Of a stretch of DNA of 64,000 nt, positions 21,719-34,292 are shown piece after piece. Every line of letters starts with the position of its first letter. Position 1 is the stretch's first letter. Source of the stretch: Nipponacmea schrenckii. Taxonomy: Eukaryota > Mollusca > Gastropoda > Lottiidae. The translations under genes and the position numbers were made by a program. The stretch is taken from NCBI GenBank assembly GCA_030562195.1, contig CM060203.1, positions 1,936,208 to 2,000,207 on the forward strand, in the 5' to 3' direction. The notes under the pieces are model-generated. The model was not told the origin of the DNA. It saw only the letters and a program-made list of their open reading frames with translations, and made no database searches.

Positions 21719-22097
21719 CAGTGCCTTTCAACCGGGGTCCATATTTACCCTCGGGGAAGGGGGAATTGAAAAGTCTAAGGGGGAGGCTTTCAACGGGGAA
21801 TTGGGAGATTTTGAAGAAAGGGGGATTGGGGAATGATTGAAAAATGGAGAATATAATTCAAACTATAACAATCGGCAGAGATAAACGTGCTGTTTGTGAT
21901 CACCAGGGAGCTTATCTGAGATTAGGGGACGCCCCCCATGTAAGGAGATGGCTGTCTGGAATGGTCTCAGATGAAAAATTTGAAACATCAACCCTGATTT
22001 TCAAAATACAAACGCTTCCTAGACCCTTCTTCAATGGCTTCGAGTCTGTGGAGCTTGCTGTCCGTAGTCACAAAACCGCCATGGTTGAGAAGCACTA
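21719..22097. mobile_element. Non-autonomous hAT MITE (379 bp) with 8-bp target duplications
   Basis: The left end CAGTGCCTTTCAACCGGGG and the reverse complement of the right end, TAGTGCTTCTCAACCATGG, match at 14 of 19 positions and have the hAT-type look (CAGTG...TCAACC). An identical 8-bp sequence, CTTTAGAT, flanks it at 21711-21718 and 22098-22105, the target length expected for hAT transposases. The interior has purine-rich G-runs and an incidental 94-codon frame, but no transposase. It would have been moved by a transposase encoded elsewhere. Confidence 0.92.
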
Positions 22098-22184
22098 CTT
22101 TAGATTCCTGGATGTACATGTATATTAAACATTTGCACCTAAATGTGTCTTAAGAAAATTACTTTGCTTTCATTCCAATATGCT

Positions 22185-22420
22185 TAAGCCCTGTCGTATA
22201 GTATTTCCCTCGCTGTACACTGCATGGCATGACATGTCTACATTAACTCAATAAGGTTAGAAAGGTCATAAAACTCGCATTCACATTTTAAATTTTTCTG
22301 CACAAAATTTCCCTCATTGCATACTGCATTGCATCTACATTAGAACAATTTAGTTAAGAAGTGTAATGTAACTCCTATTCATGTCTATCTCCCCGGCTCT
22401 CCTTGACTTGTTGACTTACT
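22185..22420 (+). repeat. Degraded SINE family A 3' fragments, two in a row
   Basis: TTTCCCTCGCTGTACACTGC (22205 on) and TTTCCCTCATTGCATACTGC (22310 on) both match the internal block of SINE A, and each is followed by a worn version of the tail AGAAGTAAAACTCC. Further, weaker echoes occur up to about 22700, just before the 28-bp array. Confidence 0.45.
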
Positions 22421-22728
22421 ATAATATAATGCTAATAAATCACAATCGTTAACAACTGAGTGGACAGTACCATTTCCTCCGTGGTGTTATTTGATCTAGC
22501 TATATTACTAGTTCTTAGTGGTACGCTAATGGCTTCTGAATAATGTTAGAAAGTCAAATAACTCGAAGTTTAACAAAACATGTTAAGCCATTTAATTTCT
22601 CACAAAGTTATCCTATTATTCTGAATTTCATTCTACTTTCAGAATTCCACATAGTTAATAATGTGTTGTAATTCCTATTATCGATCTATCTTCCCAGAAA
22701 GTCTCATCCTGACTTATTGTTTCCACAT

Positions 22729-23632
22729 AATGTAATGTTTCAGAAAGTCCACATATCTTATAATGTTTCAGAAAGTCCACATATCTTATAATGTTATTAG
22801 AAAGTCCACATATCTTATATGTTTCAGAAAGTCCCTATATCTTATAATGTTTCAGAAAGTCCACATATCTTATAATGTTTCAGAAAGTCCACATATCTTA
22901 TAATGTTTCAGAAAGTCCACATATCTTATAATGTTTCAGAAAGTCCACATATCTCGTAATGTTTCAGAAAGTCCATATATCTGTAATTGTTTCAGAGAGT
23001 CCACATATCTTAAATAATATGTTTCAGAGAGTCCACATATCTTATAATGTTTAGAAAGTCCACATATCTCGTAATGTTTCAGAAAGTCTCACATATCTCG
23101 TAATGTTTCAGAGAGTCCACATATCTTATAATGTTTCAGAGAGTCCACATATCTTATAATGTTTCAGAAAGTCCACATATCTTATAATGTTTCAGAAAGT
23201 CCACATATCTTATAATGTTTCAGAGAGTCCACATATCTTATAATGTTTCAGAAAGTCCACATATCTCGTAATGTTTCAGAAAGTCCACATATCTCGTAAT
23301 GTTTCAGAGAGTCCACATATTCTTATAATGTTTCAGAGAGTCCACATATCTTATAATGTTTCAGAAAGTCCACATTCTATAATGTTCAAAAGTCCACATA
23401 TCGTATATGTTTCAGAAAGTCCACATATCTCAATGTTTCAGAGAGTCCACATATCTTATAATGTTTCAGAGAGTCCACATATCTTATAATGTTTCAGAAA
23501 GTCCACATATCTTATAATGTTTCAGAAAGTCCACATATCTCGTAATGTTTCAGAAAGTCCACAAATCTAATCATGTTTCAGAAAGTCCACATATCTTATA
23601 ATGTTTCAAAGATCTTCATATCTCATCATGTT
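22729..23632 (+). repeat. 28-bp minisatellite, about 32 copies
   Basis: The unit is TATAATGTTTCAGAAAGTCC plus ACATATCT, with common variants GAGAGTCC and CTCGTAATG. Small indels are frequent between 23370 and 23440. Its core TTTCAGAGAGTCCACA also forms part of the 63-bp unit at 62245-62875. Noncoding. Confidence 0.96.
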
Positions 23633-24149
23633 TATTGTGACGTATTAGTACTGGAGTAAAGAGAACAGGAAGCCCTATTATAAGAAGAATCTGTATACAT
23701 GCAATATGCCAAGAATATAATAGATTTCATGTTTTATCTGAAACCCTATGATAGAAGATTGATCATATCTTGTAGAAGACTAATATTTTCTTTCTATTTC
23801 CATATTTTGAAGATGGATTGCTGTTCTATTATACAATTATATGAATTATACTAATCTGTAACATTGGCAATTATTTATAATGGAAGAGATATTTTGATCA
23901 ACAGTTAAGTACTGGGCTGGAAAGTACAGGGGGGAAGGAATTAAAAAAAAGGGTGACTATTTTGCACGGATTAGCGATCAGAAAGAGGAACAGCTCAATC
24001 CATACCAAGCACCTGATAACTATTAACCACTTTCACTAAGGCAATTAGACAATGATATACCTGGTGCATTTTTATTGTCGAAAGACAAACAGAACTGTCT
24101 GACCGGACCAGAACATAAGCCGTTGGTTGTTATCAAATCCACATCAGCA
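23633..24149. other. Noncoding interval
   Basis: No gene, element end or repeat seen apart from an A-run with short GGGG stretches near 23930-23955. Confidence 0.4.
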
Positions 24150-24350
24150 CAATGTCAGGCTTTTTTTTACAAACTTCATATTATACATCTTCACAATGTC
24201 AAGCTATTACAGACTTCATCTTATACATCTTCACAATGTCAAGCTATTACAACTTCATCTTATACATCTTACAATGTCAAGCTATTACAAACTTCATCTT
24301 ATACATCTTCACAATGTCAAGCTATTACAAACTTCATCTTATACAGCAGT
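24150..24350 (+). repeat. 40-bp minisatellite, short array (about five copies)
   Basis: The unit CACAATGTCAAGCTATTACA plus AACTTCATCTTATACATCTT is the same as in the large array at 37712-38700, in the same orientation. All three + frames are free of stops in this unit, which makes overlapping spurious frames. Confidence 0.95.
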
Positions 24351-27300
24351 ACCTTGGAGTTTTGTAGTTTAATGACTTATGGTGACTCTATCTTTTGTAC
24401 AGTTTGAAATCTATTCTAATTAAAAGCATTTAAAATTAATTGCTGAATTGTGAAAATATTTTTAAAAATAAGACTCAATAACTATCCTGCAATCTGCGTT
24501 ACGCATACTGCTTCTATTTTATTTTTGCCATGACTTGAAAAGGTGAATTAATCTCATTTAATTAGAATTTGTTAATTTCAGTTTATAACAACCAGTGAAC
24601 ATCACTCTGTCTCTGAGTTTTCATTACCCAAGTTTTTCTATTTTTACCATGAGCTCTGCTAATTAGTGTTTTGGATTGATAACACTTCATTCAGTTGCTG
24701 GTTTTGAAACTGTAGGGACAGATATTGATAATGATAATGTGGGTATGATGTTGAATCTCCTTCCAATATAGAATGGACTTGTAGATTTCGTGCTTGTGAC
24801 AGATATGATATTTTTCTGCATGTTTCAATATGTTTATGTTTAAGGTATGTTATATTTAACAGTTTTATAATTCTTGCCTTTTGTTTACCATAGTAACCTA
24901 GTATCAGCCATCTTGGTTTTTGGGTTGCATAATTTTAAACTGTCTAAATCGATACATCGCAATACAGCATGCCACACTAGGCCTACATGTATTGTGCATA
25001 TAACTATATCTACAATACTAGACACCTACCAGATAGCCATGTATGTATACATATAAGTAAACAGCATATGCAAAGAATGAATATCCGTACCCAATTACAG
25101 CTGGGTGGAGTGGAATTATGGGCGAAGATAACTTATTCAAGGTCATCAGACTTTCACACTCCAGTCCAGATCAAAACTGTATGACGTCAACAATATTTAT
25201 CTATGTATATCGTGGTATGATTTGAAATACCAATTACTAGAACCTTAATATTGTGGTGTATAACCAAATTATACAATTTTAATACAGTCCAACTTTAAAT
25301 CGTAGAAATGATTTACCCACTCTACATTTTCAAAAGAAATACTCAAAGAAGCAGTAAGAAGTAACATGACATAACATTTAAAGACGGGAACTCCATTCAA
25401 ACAGTACACGTTTTCTAGTCAATTTGGGGAAATTAGAAGTTTTCTTGGTGCCAAGTTATAGCGGAGAATATTGATTTGTGTGATATTATTGGTCTGTAGG
25501 ACAAACACTGGTAATTTGGAATGTTTTCCGCCAGTTATCTATATCAGGAGTTGATCTTAACATTAAACTATAGAGTTGTGAATAGTTGAGGTTCGGAAGA
25601 ACTGTCCTGGGACATTCTGATTATCTATATTGGAATATATTTGGATATATTGACCTTGTAAAGTGGTCAATTAATGGATATATGGTCAAGTCAGAGAGAG
25701 TAATATACACAGTTTCAGGTCATTCCAGTGATAATGTGGGATATTTTATAAGTATATAGCTAAATTAGATCGGTTTAGTTGATATTATTAAAAGCTATTT
25801 CAGTCTTTCCATGGGATAATTTGAAGTCTAAAACTGCTATATATGGATGAATTAAACACTAAATAATCGTGCTGACATACTGATACATGCTCTGAAATAT
25901 AGCCTACTGTGATATATTGATATGAGGCAGCTCCAGATTTATATGTTTGGACAGGAGCTCCATAACTCAACCTTGACTGTGTTCATTAGACCTCAAAATG
26001 TTTCAAATCATTTTGTTCTTTTCTACAATGTTAGTCTTTAACTGAAGGGAATACAGAACAATTTGTGAAATCAATTTACATTTAAAAAGTACATGTACAC
26101 CTAAATGTGAGGTAAAAGTTTTTGTTCAAATGTTTAATACATTTACATCAATATTAGATTAAAGAACAAAGTTGGTATTTGGAATATACTGCTATTTGTC
26201 ATAACGACTGTCACGATGTTCTGAACTATCCAACAATATTTTTAGATGTCAAATATAAGAAGTAGTTTATTGGGAACAAGACAAGTAAAGTGTGTTTTTT
26301 TTGCAAGAAAATTTGGAATACCTGATTATTGGATTGATCTATATGTGATATTGGAAAACAGGGAATCTTATGTATTATGATGTTTGTAGAAGTAGTCAAG
26401 GATATCAGGACACATTGGCACCAGGCTTTACTGATATATGACATACAAATGGAATCTGCAAACATATGAAATGAAAAGAATCGCAGGCATATGAGATAAG
26501 TTTCCTAGCTATTGTCAAAGAAAGGTTAATATAAGACTAAATACTGTGATTTTTCTTGCGATTTTGTCTTAAGTTTGATATATGTAATTTTTATGGTACG
26601 ATGTTTTGGGGAATTGGGAGCTATGTGTGTATTATTAGAGTAAGGTAACAAAGGATATAGGTGTACCATAGTTTGTATTTGGTGTGTCAAGGAGGTTTGA
26701 AAAAGGATTGTCAATTTTGTTATTCTAATCGGGAGAATAAGTAGAAGTAAAATGGCTGTCAGATAATATATATTTTAAGTTGGAATTATGTATTGCAATT
26801 TATTCCATTGTCTTTAAGGAGCTAACTGGTTTTAAAAAAAAGGCCTCGGTATCATCTCAAACCTTTCCCGAATTTGAATCAAACTCGTAATGTCTTGATA
26901 GTTGTTTCAAACATGTACGTACACATATTTGAGCTTTCATAACACACTTGATAGATAAATCTTGTTATTTGGAATATTTCCCTGAAATATCCATATAAAT
27001 ATAAACTAAATAAGAATTTAGTTTGACGTTAGCGGAGTCTCATGTTGGTTTTAAAATGGTAGCAGTGGTAGAAAGATGATATAAAAGTTCTTGTTTTATT
27101 GATTTCTAAATTTAATATTCTATCCAGTTCTTTCTATCTGGTATATTTTGTACTTTTGTCTGTTAATTTTGTAAAATATGTTCAGTAAAAGGAATATATG
27201 ACTGACGAGAGATGAATAGAACCCTAGACTTGGACTATATGAAGTGAAGATGTCAACAATGATAATAAATGTGAACATCACAGGGCATCTTTGCCATATC

Positions 27301-28035
27301 AAACTATTGAAGTCTGCTTCTTATACCTTGACTGCAATAGCCACTATTCTTTTGTCCTGGTAGTGTGTAAATACAGTCATTTGATGGATTGTAAGTTAAC
27401 AGACAATTGAGAGTAAATCTGAACCGGAACAATTTTTTTGAAACAAAGTAGTAAATTGTTATATTAAGAATGAGGAAGATCCTATAAACCATTATGAAAA
27501 ACATTGGCCTAGGTAACAAATAGAGGGATCTGTTAGAATATAAGTACGGTGGAGAAGCCAGTGTTAGCATTAGTTTTAAACAAATTGGCCATGCCCTGCT
27601 TGACATCGTCCTTGCTTTCTTCCACAATTGCATATAAAAGAATCTTTGTCTATTAATAACAGAGATTGTTAAGTAAACAAGGTAGTAATTGGTGGTCTAA
27701 GTGTTAATATTAAGTTATAACCGATTGCTAGTATTTTATATCCTATTTATAATATTTACCTTTCAGAATTGATTAGTCAGAGAAAATTAATCTCCCCAGA
27801 TCAATGTAAAATCTATCAATAAATTCCATATCTTGTTGATATATCTCCAGTAAGTTCTCAGGTACATACAAACTTCTTGTTTCTTGATATTTAGACACAA
27901 CAGGCTTTTAATGAATTCAATTTTACCTCATTCAATCTTTTCTTTTAAAAGTATCAATTTATTAAGAATTTGTAAATTATTAAAGTCGGCACTTCAATGA
28001 CTTAAGTTTAGCAACATAATAGGTGGTTTTTCTTG
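24351..28035. other. Noncoding interval with a SINE C head fragment
   Basis: No gene is supportable; frames are short and AT-driven. At 25083-25125, TATCCGTACCCAATTACAGC and GGAATTATGGGC match the 5' part of SINE family C on the - strand. A weak resemblance to the 40-bp unit occurs around 27300-27340 (ATCAAACTATTGAAG, CTTCTTATACC). Nothing else is recognised. Confidence 0.45.
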
Positions 28036-30325
28036 ACATTAGACAACTTTGTGTTGTATGTTGATAGATTGTAGTTCTATTATAATAGTTTGGACTAACA
28101 AAACAGGTTTATTTATTGACATTAGACAACTTTGTGTTGTATGTTGATAGATTGTAGTTCTATTATAATAGTTTGGACTAACAAAACAGGTTTATTTATT
28201 GACATTAGACAACTTTGTGTTGTATGTTGATAGATTGGGTTTTTTATAATAGTTTGGACTAACAAAACGGTTTATTATTGACATTAGAAACTTTGTGTTG
28301 TATGTTGATAGATTGTAGTTCTTTATAATAGTTTGGACTAACAAAACGGTTTATTATTGACATTAGAAACTTTGTGTTGTATGTTGATAGATTGTAGTTC
28401 TATTATAATAGTTTGGACTAACAAAACGGTTTATTATTGACATTAGACAACTTTGTGTTGTATGTTGATGATTGTAGTTCTTTATAATAGTTTGGACAAA
28501 AAAAACAGGTTTATTATTGACATTAGACAACTTTGTGTTGTATGTTGATAGATTGTAGTTCTATTATAATAGTTTGGACTAACAAAACAGGTTTATTTAT
28601 TGACATTAGACAACTTTGTGTTGTATGTTGATAGATTGTGGGTTTTATTAAAGTTGGACTAACAAAACAGGTTTATTTATTGACATTTGACAACTTTGTG
28701 TTTATGTTGATGGGTTGTAGGTCTATTAAAATAGTTTGGACTAACAAAACAGGTTTATTTATTGAATTAGAAACTTTGTGTTGTATGTTGATAGATTGTA
28801 GTTCTATTAAAAATTTGACTAACAAAACAGGTTTATAAAATTTACATTAGACAACTTTGTGTTGTATGTTGATAGATTGTAGTTCTATTAAAAGTTTGAC
28901 TAACAAAACAGGTTTATTTATTGACATTAACAACTTTGTGTTGTATGTTGATAGATTGTAGTTCTATTAAAAGTTTGACTAACAAAACAGGTTTATAAAA
29001 TTTACATTAGACAACTTTGTGTTGTATGTTGATAGATTGTAGTTCTATTAAAATAGTTTGACTAACAAAACAGGTTTATTTATTGAATTAGACAACTTTT
29101 TGTTGTATGTTGATAGATTGTGGGTTTTATTAAAGTTGGGCTAACAAAACAGGTTTATTTATTGACATTGACAACTTTGTGTTTTATGTTGATAGATTGT
29201 AGTTCTATTATAAAAGTTTGGACTAACAAAACAGGTTTATAAAATTTACATTAAAAACTTTGTGTTGTATGTTGATAGATTGTAGTTCTATTAAAATAGT
29301 TTGACTAACAAAACAGGTTTATTTATTGAATTAGACAACTTTGTGTTGTATGTTGATAGATTGTGGGTTTTTTAAAGTTGGACTAACAAAACGGTTTATT
29401 TATTGACATTTGACAACTTTGTGTTTTATGTTGATGATTGTAGTTCTATTATAATAGTTTGGACTAACAAAACAGGTTTATTATTGACATTAGACAACTT
29501 TGTGTTGTATGTTGATAGATTGTAGTTCTATTATAATAGTTTGGACTAACAAAACAGGTTTATTTATTGACATTAGACAACTTTGTGTTGTATGTTGATA
29601 GATTGTAGTTCTATTATAATAGTTTGGACTAACAAAACAGGTTTATAAAATTTACATTAGACAACTTTGTGTTGTATGTTGATAGATTGTAGTTCTATTA
29701 TAATAGTTTGGACTAACAAAACAGGTTTATTTATTGACATTAGACAACTTTGTGTTGTATGTTGATAGATTGTAGTTCTATTATAATAGTTTGGACTAAC
29801 AAAACAGGTTTATAAATTGACATTAGACAACTTTGTGTTGTATGTTGATCGATTGTAGGTCTATTATAATAGTTTGGACTAACAAAACAGGTTTATTTAT
29901 TGACATTAGACAACTTTGTGTTGTATGTTGATAGATTGTAGTTCTATTATAATAGTTTGACTAACAAAACAGGTTTATTTATTGACATTAGACATCTTTG
30001 TGTTGTTTGTTGATAGATTGTAGTTCTATTACAGCAGCTTGGACTAACAAATCAGGTTTATTTATTGACATTAGACAACTTTGTGTTGTATGTTGATAGA
30101 TTGTAGTTCTATTATAATAGTTTGGACTAACAAAACAGGTTTATTTATTGACATTAGACAACTTTGTGTTGTATGTTGATAGATTGTAGTTCTATTACAA
30201 CAGATTGGACTAACAAATCAGGTTTATTTATTGACATTAGACAACTTTGTGTTGTATGTTGATAGATTGTAGTTCTATTATAATAGTTTGGACTAACAGG
30301 TTTATTTATTGACATTAGACCAGAT
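28036..30325 (+). repeat. 83-bp minisatellite, about 27 copies
   Basis: The unit starts ACATTAGACAACTTTGTGTT and includes TATGTTGATAGATTGTAGTT and GGACTAACAAAACAGGTTTA. The spacing of the first two copies is exactly 83 bp. Units from about 28230 to 29450 carry many single-base and short deletions, while units at both ends are clean. A subset has TTTATAAAATTT in place of TTTATTTATTG, in an irregularly repeated order. Confidence 0.97.
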
Positions 30326-30534
30326 AAGTTGAGAAGATTGTAGAATATGGTGTTAGATCTGTGTTTGTTTAACGGGTTCCGGTTGTGCCTGGCAATATCT
30401 GGACTCTGTTATTCTTATCAACCTTGAGTGATTTACAGTCCAGATATAAATTAATATCAAGTGGACAGAGTTTCCGTCTATTATCGTGTCCTATCAAGAT
30501 CAGTTTTCAAGTTTTATTGGCAGTATTTTTATGG

Positions 30535-30705
30535 AAATGAATCCAATCTAGGTCAGTTGATACGGTCAGAGACAGCATGCAAAAGTGGTACAGCGGCATA
30601 AGTCTACTCTGTGATTTCAACTGTCAAGGGATCTTTGACTTGCACAACCTGTAGCACACAGGGCCTTGGTTTATTGTCCCGTCTGAACAATTAGACGCTT
30701 TTCCA
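30535..30705 (-). mobile_element. SINE family A copy, next to the 40-bp array
   Basis: On the - strand it reads GGGACAATAAACCAAGGCCC, then GTGTGCTACAGGTTGTGCAA, AAAGATCCCTTGACAGTTG and CTTTTGCATGCTG, in the same order as 36915-37030. This central block resembles conserved SINE body domains shared among marine invertebrates. The 5' side on the - strand runs directly into the 40-bp minisatellite at 30706-31592. Confidence 0.7.
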
Positions 30706-31592
30706 TGTCCTGCATCACTGACAAGGGAAAACCGGGCTGAAAAACTCCTCTGCATCATTGACAAGGGGAAACCGGGCTGAAAAACTCCTCTGCATCATTG
30801 ACAAGGGAACACCGGACTGAAAAACTCCTCTGCATTATTGACAAGGGAACACCGGGCTTAAAAACTACCCTGCATCATTGACAATGGGAAACCGGGCTGA
30901 AAAACTCCTCTGCATCATTGACAAGGGGACAAGGGGAAACCGGGCTGAAAAACTCCTCTGCATCACTGACAAGGGGACAAGGGGAAACCGGACTGAAAAA
31001 CTCCTCTGCATCATTGACAAGGGAAAACCAGGCTGAAAAACTCCTCTGCATCATTGACAAGGGGACAAGGGGAAACCGAGCTGAAAAACTCCTCTGCATC
31101 ACTGACAAGGGGACAAGGGGAAACCGGGCTGAAAAACTCCTCTGCATCATTGAAAAGGAAAACCGGGCTGAAAAACTCCTCTGCATCATTGACAAGGGAA
31201 CACCGGGCTGAAAAACCCCTCTGCATCATTGACAAGGGGAAATCGGGATGAAAAACTCCTCTGCATCATTGACAAGGGGAAACCGGACTGAAATTCTCCT
31301 CTGCATCATTGACAAGGGGATACCGGGCTGAAAAAACTCCTCTGCATCATTGACAAGGGGAAACCGGGCTGAAAAACTCCTCTGCATCATTGGACAAGGG
31401 GACAAGGGGAAACCGGGCTGAAAAACTCCTCTGCATCATTGACAAGGGAAAACCGGGCTGAAAAACTCCTCTGCATCATTGACAAGGGAAAACCGGGCTG
31501 AAAAACTCCTCTGCATCATTGACAAGGGGAAACCGGGCTGAAAAACTCCTCTGCATCATTGACAAGGGGAAACCGGGCTGAAAAACTCCTCC
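30706..31592 (-). repeat. 40-bp minisatellite derived from the 5' part of SINE A
   Basis: The unit on the + strand is TGCATCATTGACAAGGGGAA plus ACCGGGCTGAAAAACTCCTC, about 22 copies, some with a GGGGACAA insertion. The SINE A copy at 36850 contains, in reverse complement, CTGCATCACTGACAAAGGG followed by AAACTGGACTAAG, so the unit matches the SINE segment that should lie next to the copy at 30535-30705. Both strands have incidental frames. Confidence 0.9.
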
Positions 31593-32002
31593 ATTATGAT
31601 AATCTGCCCCCAGTTTTTGAAATCTGTTATTGTCACAGTATTCTAGACTATAACATGGTTCTCTTACAATGACTTAAACAGGGTAATAAGTTATGTCATA
31701 TTAACACTGTCAACTTAATGCTGATAGTGACAGGTTTTAATTACAGTGTCAACATTTTAATTGATTGCTCCTAATCAGGAAGATTTGTCATGTCATGTTC
31801 TATCACTATCTGGAATCACTGGAATTTTCTTGTTGGTCTATTGATGGTGCAGGTTATTCACTGTTGTTTATGGACAGTACCTTGAAGTGTAAGGTCAGGT
31901 ATTATTTGGATATTTTATGTCAAATGTATAGGAGAATCTAATGCCAATTTTTATGTTTTTCCTGAATCTTGATTCTCAAAAGGGTATGGAGAATACAGGA
32001 AA
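31593..32002. other. Noncoding interval
   Basis: No gene or repeat recognised between the 40-bp array and the SINE C fragments. Confidence 0.4.
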
Positions 32003-32480
32003 TGATCAGTGACAAGAGGTTTGACCAAGGACCAGCTGGTAGAAAGGAACTTTTACAGTGAACCTAAGTTGTTATCCTTGTAAAATATAGACAATTCCAA
32101 GAGGTTTGACCAAGGACCAGCTGGTAGAAAGGAACCTTTACAGTGAACCTTGGTTGTTATCCTTGTAGTTAGAGTTTTTTCTTTATTTCTTCCTTGCTCC
32201 AGTATAAGTGTTATTACCAGATGTTGCAAACCATGTAAATTTAAAATTATACTGAGTTTAAATTGAAATACAAATGATAGTGATCAGCTTTAGAAAGGAA
32301 CTTTTACAGTGAACCTAATTGTTATCCTTGTAAAATATAGACAATTCCAAGAGGTTTGACTAAGGACCAGCTTGTAGAAAGGAACTCTTACAGTGAACCT
32401 TAGTTGTTATCCTTGTAGTTAGAGTTTTTACTTTATTTCTTCCTTGGTCCAGTATAAGTGTTATTACCAGATGTTAACTT
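32003..32480 (+). repeat. Duplicated pair of SINE family C 3' parts
   Basis: CAAGAGGTTTGACCAAGGAC, CAGCTGGTAGAAAGGAAC and GTTGTTATCCTTGTA occur twice in a row (about 32013-32095 and 32098-32170). The doublet, with the following CCAGTATAAGTGTTATTACC, is then repeated at about 32285-32475. It is a dimer of SINE tails that was duplicated as a block. Noncoding. Confidence 0.75.
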
Positions 32481-34268
32481 GCAAACCATGTAGTAAATTA
32501 AAAATAATATTTGCTAGTTATTTTTCAGTAGAGCATATAAGGTTTAAACAGTCATTTTGAAATGCTACAGAGAACTAAAAAATACATCATGATCGTCAGC
32601 AGTTTTATTTGGATGTTTAAGTAAAGAAGGTTTATCAGACCATCACTCTATTTATAATTCCCTATACAACGATATTTCTGGGGTTATTTCGTACTTAAGA
32701 CAAGATTTTGATTGATGATTGTCTGGCATGTACAGATTTATATTAACTCTTATATTTTGAAATGATCACATCAATGCTATTGAAAAGGCAAATGTAAAGA
32801 TTTATAGTGATCAAATATTTAGGGTCCTGAAGCAAACTTATAATTCCCATTTCCTAATTAATATTATCATTATATTTAAGGCACTGAAGTTCTGAAAGAC
32901 ATTGATTAAAAACTTAGAGACAGTATTAGTGTTTAACTAATGAGAGGAATATATTCTTTTTTGTGCCTTGAAAATGTTAGATGCTGTTGGAATAATGCTT
33001 TGTGTATAATTTTAATTTAATATTTAAATGTGTTGTACAAAATATGACTTTGATGAAAACTTTGACATTGAAAACCAACAACCTATGATTGATTTTTTGA
33101 TTTTTGAGATTTGGATTTGAACAAAGAAGCCGAATTTAGATATTTAATAATAATATGTTTTACCAATGAAAGGTCTTATGAATGGAATAGAATTTAAATG
33201 GTACTGTGCCTTTAGGATTGTAGGTCCATACAGGGCTCAAGCTTGACCAAAAATCTATGGACACTTCACTTCTCCCTTATGAAAATTTAGGGAGACTTCA
33301 TGAAATTTTGGGAGACCGCCTCTAATACATCAACTGACTTCTATATAGTATGTAAATGTGTTTAAAGAAAGGATATTGTTAAATCTTCAACTGTGACTTA
33401 TTGATAAAGACGATAAAATTCCTTACCCAAGACACTGTGTTAAATTCTGTGGAATAAATTAGTTCTGTTTTAATAATCAAACTTGTTGTACTTGTCATGT
33501 CGAATGTTATACAAGTGGGACACTGGTTTAAATTTGGATATTGTTGTGATGGATGTTATGGTATTGTAAATATTAAATGGTGAGACATGACATGCTAGTG
33601 ATATTAACAGTGCCTTAAAGCAAGGACCTAATTGTTTTTAAATGAATTTGGATCTCATATTCTGATCTATATCATATATAATCATTTAAAAAATGGCAGA
33701 GTGCTTTTAAACTGGATAAGTTTATGCTCTCTAATGTGCCTTTATAAATGTTAAGCAATATTGTAACAGAATTTATGCATATTTATATCTGCAGTCTGTA
33801 ACTTTAATTAATGATTTAAATTGTGGCACAGTGCCTTTAAATTGATATATCACTCAAAATGGTAAGAATACATATAAATGGCTAGCTTCTTATGAAGCTA
33901 TTTGCTACAATGTTGGTTCATTATTCCAAAACCCATATGTTTATCCTGTTGACTGTGGACTAATGTTTATCTTGAAGTGTGTGTTTATTGAAACTTATTA
34001 GGAATTGTTAAAACACGTTATAGATTGGCCAATTTAATTATTTCTATTAAATCTGGCGCTGATTTTGTGGTAATTGATGAAAAGTGAGAAAATGACATTT
34101 AAACGTAACATGTTTGGAATCTGAAATTGAATATAAAATGCCTGGTGATCACAATGAAAAATACAATTTTAAATCAAAATGGCATAATAGGATAGGAAAT
34201 GATCTACTTTACCAATGCAAATTTCACAAGATTAATGGAAAAAATAAACATTATTAAAAAATATTTTG
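32481..34268. other. Noncoding interval upstream of the 34.3-kb exon
   Basis: AT-rich with no supportable gene. The last few hundred bases presumably hold the promoter and 5' UTR of the exon at 34293, but no TATA box at a convincing distance or other core element can be fixed by eye. Confidence 0.35.
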
Positions 34269-34292
34269 TGATTGACATTAGAAAGTGTTAAA

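Noticed and set aside
21844..22128. 94-codon + frame
   Set aside because: It lies almost wholly inside the hAT MITE and resembles no transposase.
22729..23632. CRISPR-like appearance of regular short repeats
   Set aside because: Units are contiguous with no unique spacers, and the DNA is eukaryotic; they are minisatellites.
27304..27633. 109-codon - frame
   Set aside because: No recognisable domain, no supporting splice or UTR signals, and AT-biased composition like the surrounding DNA.
30875..31251. Frames of 65-106 codons on both strands
   Set aside because: They are produced by the SINE-derived 40-bp array; both strands are open, which is typical of repeat artefacts.
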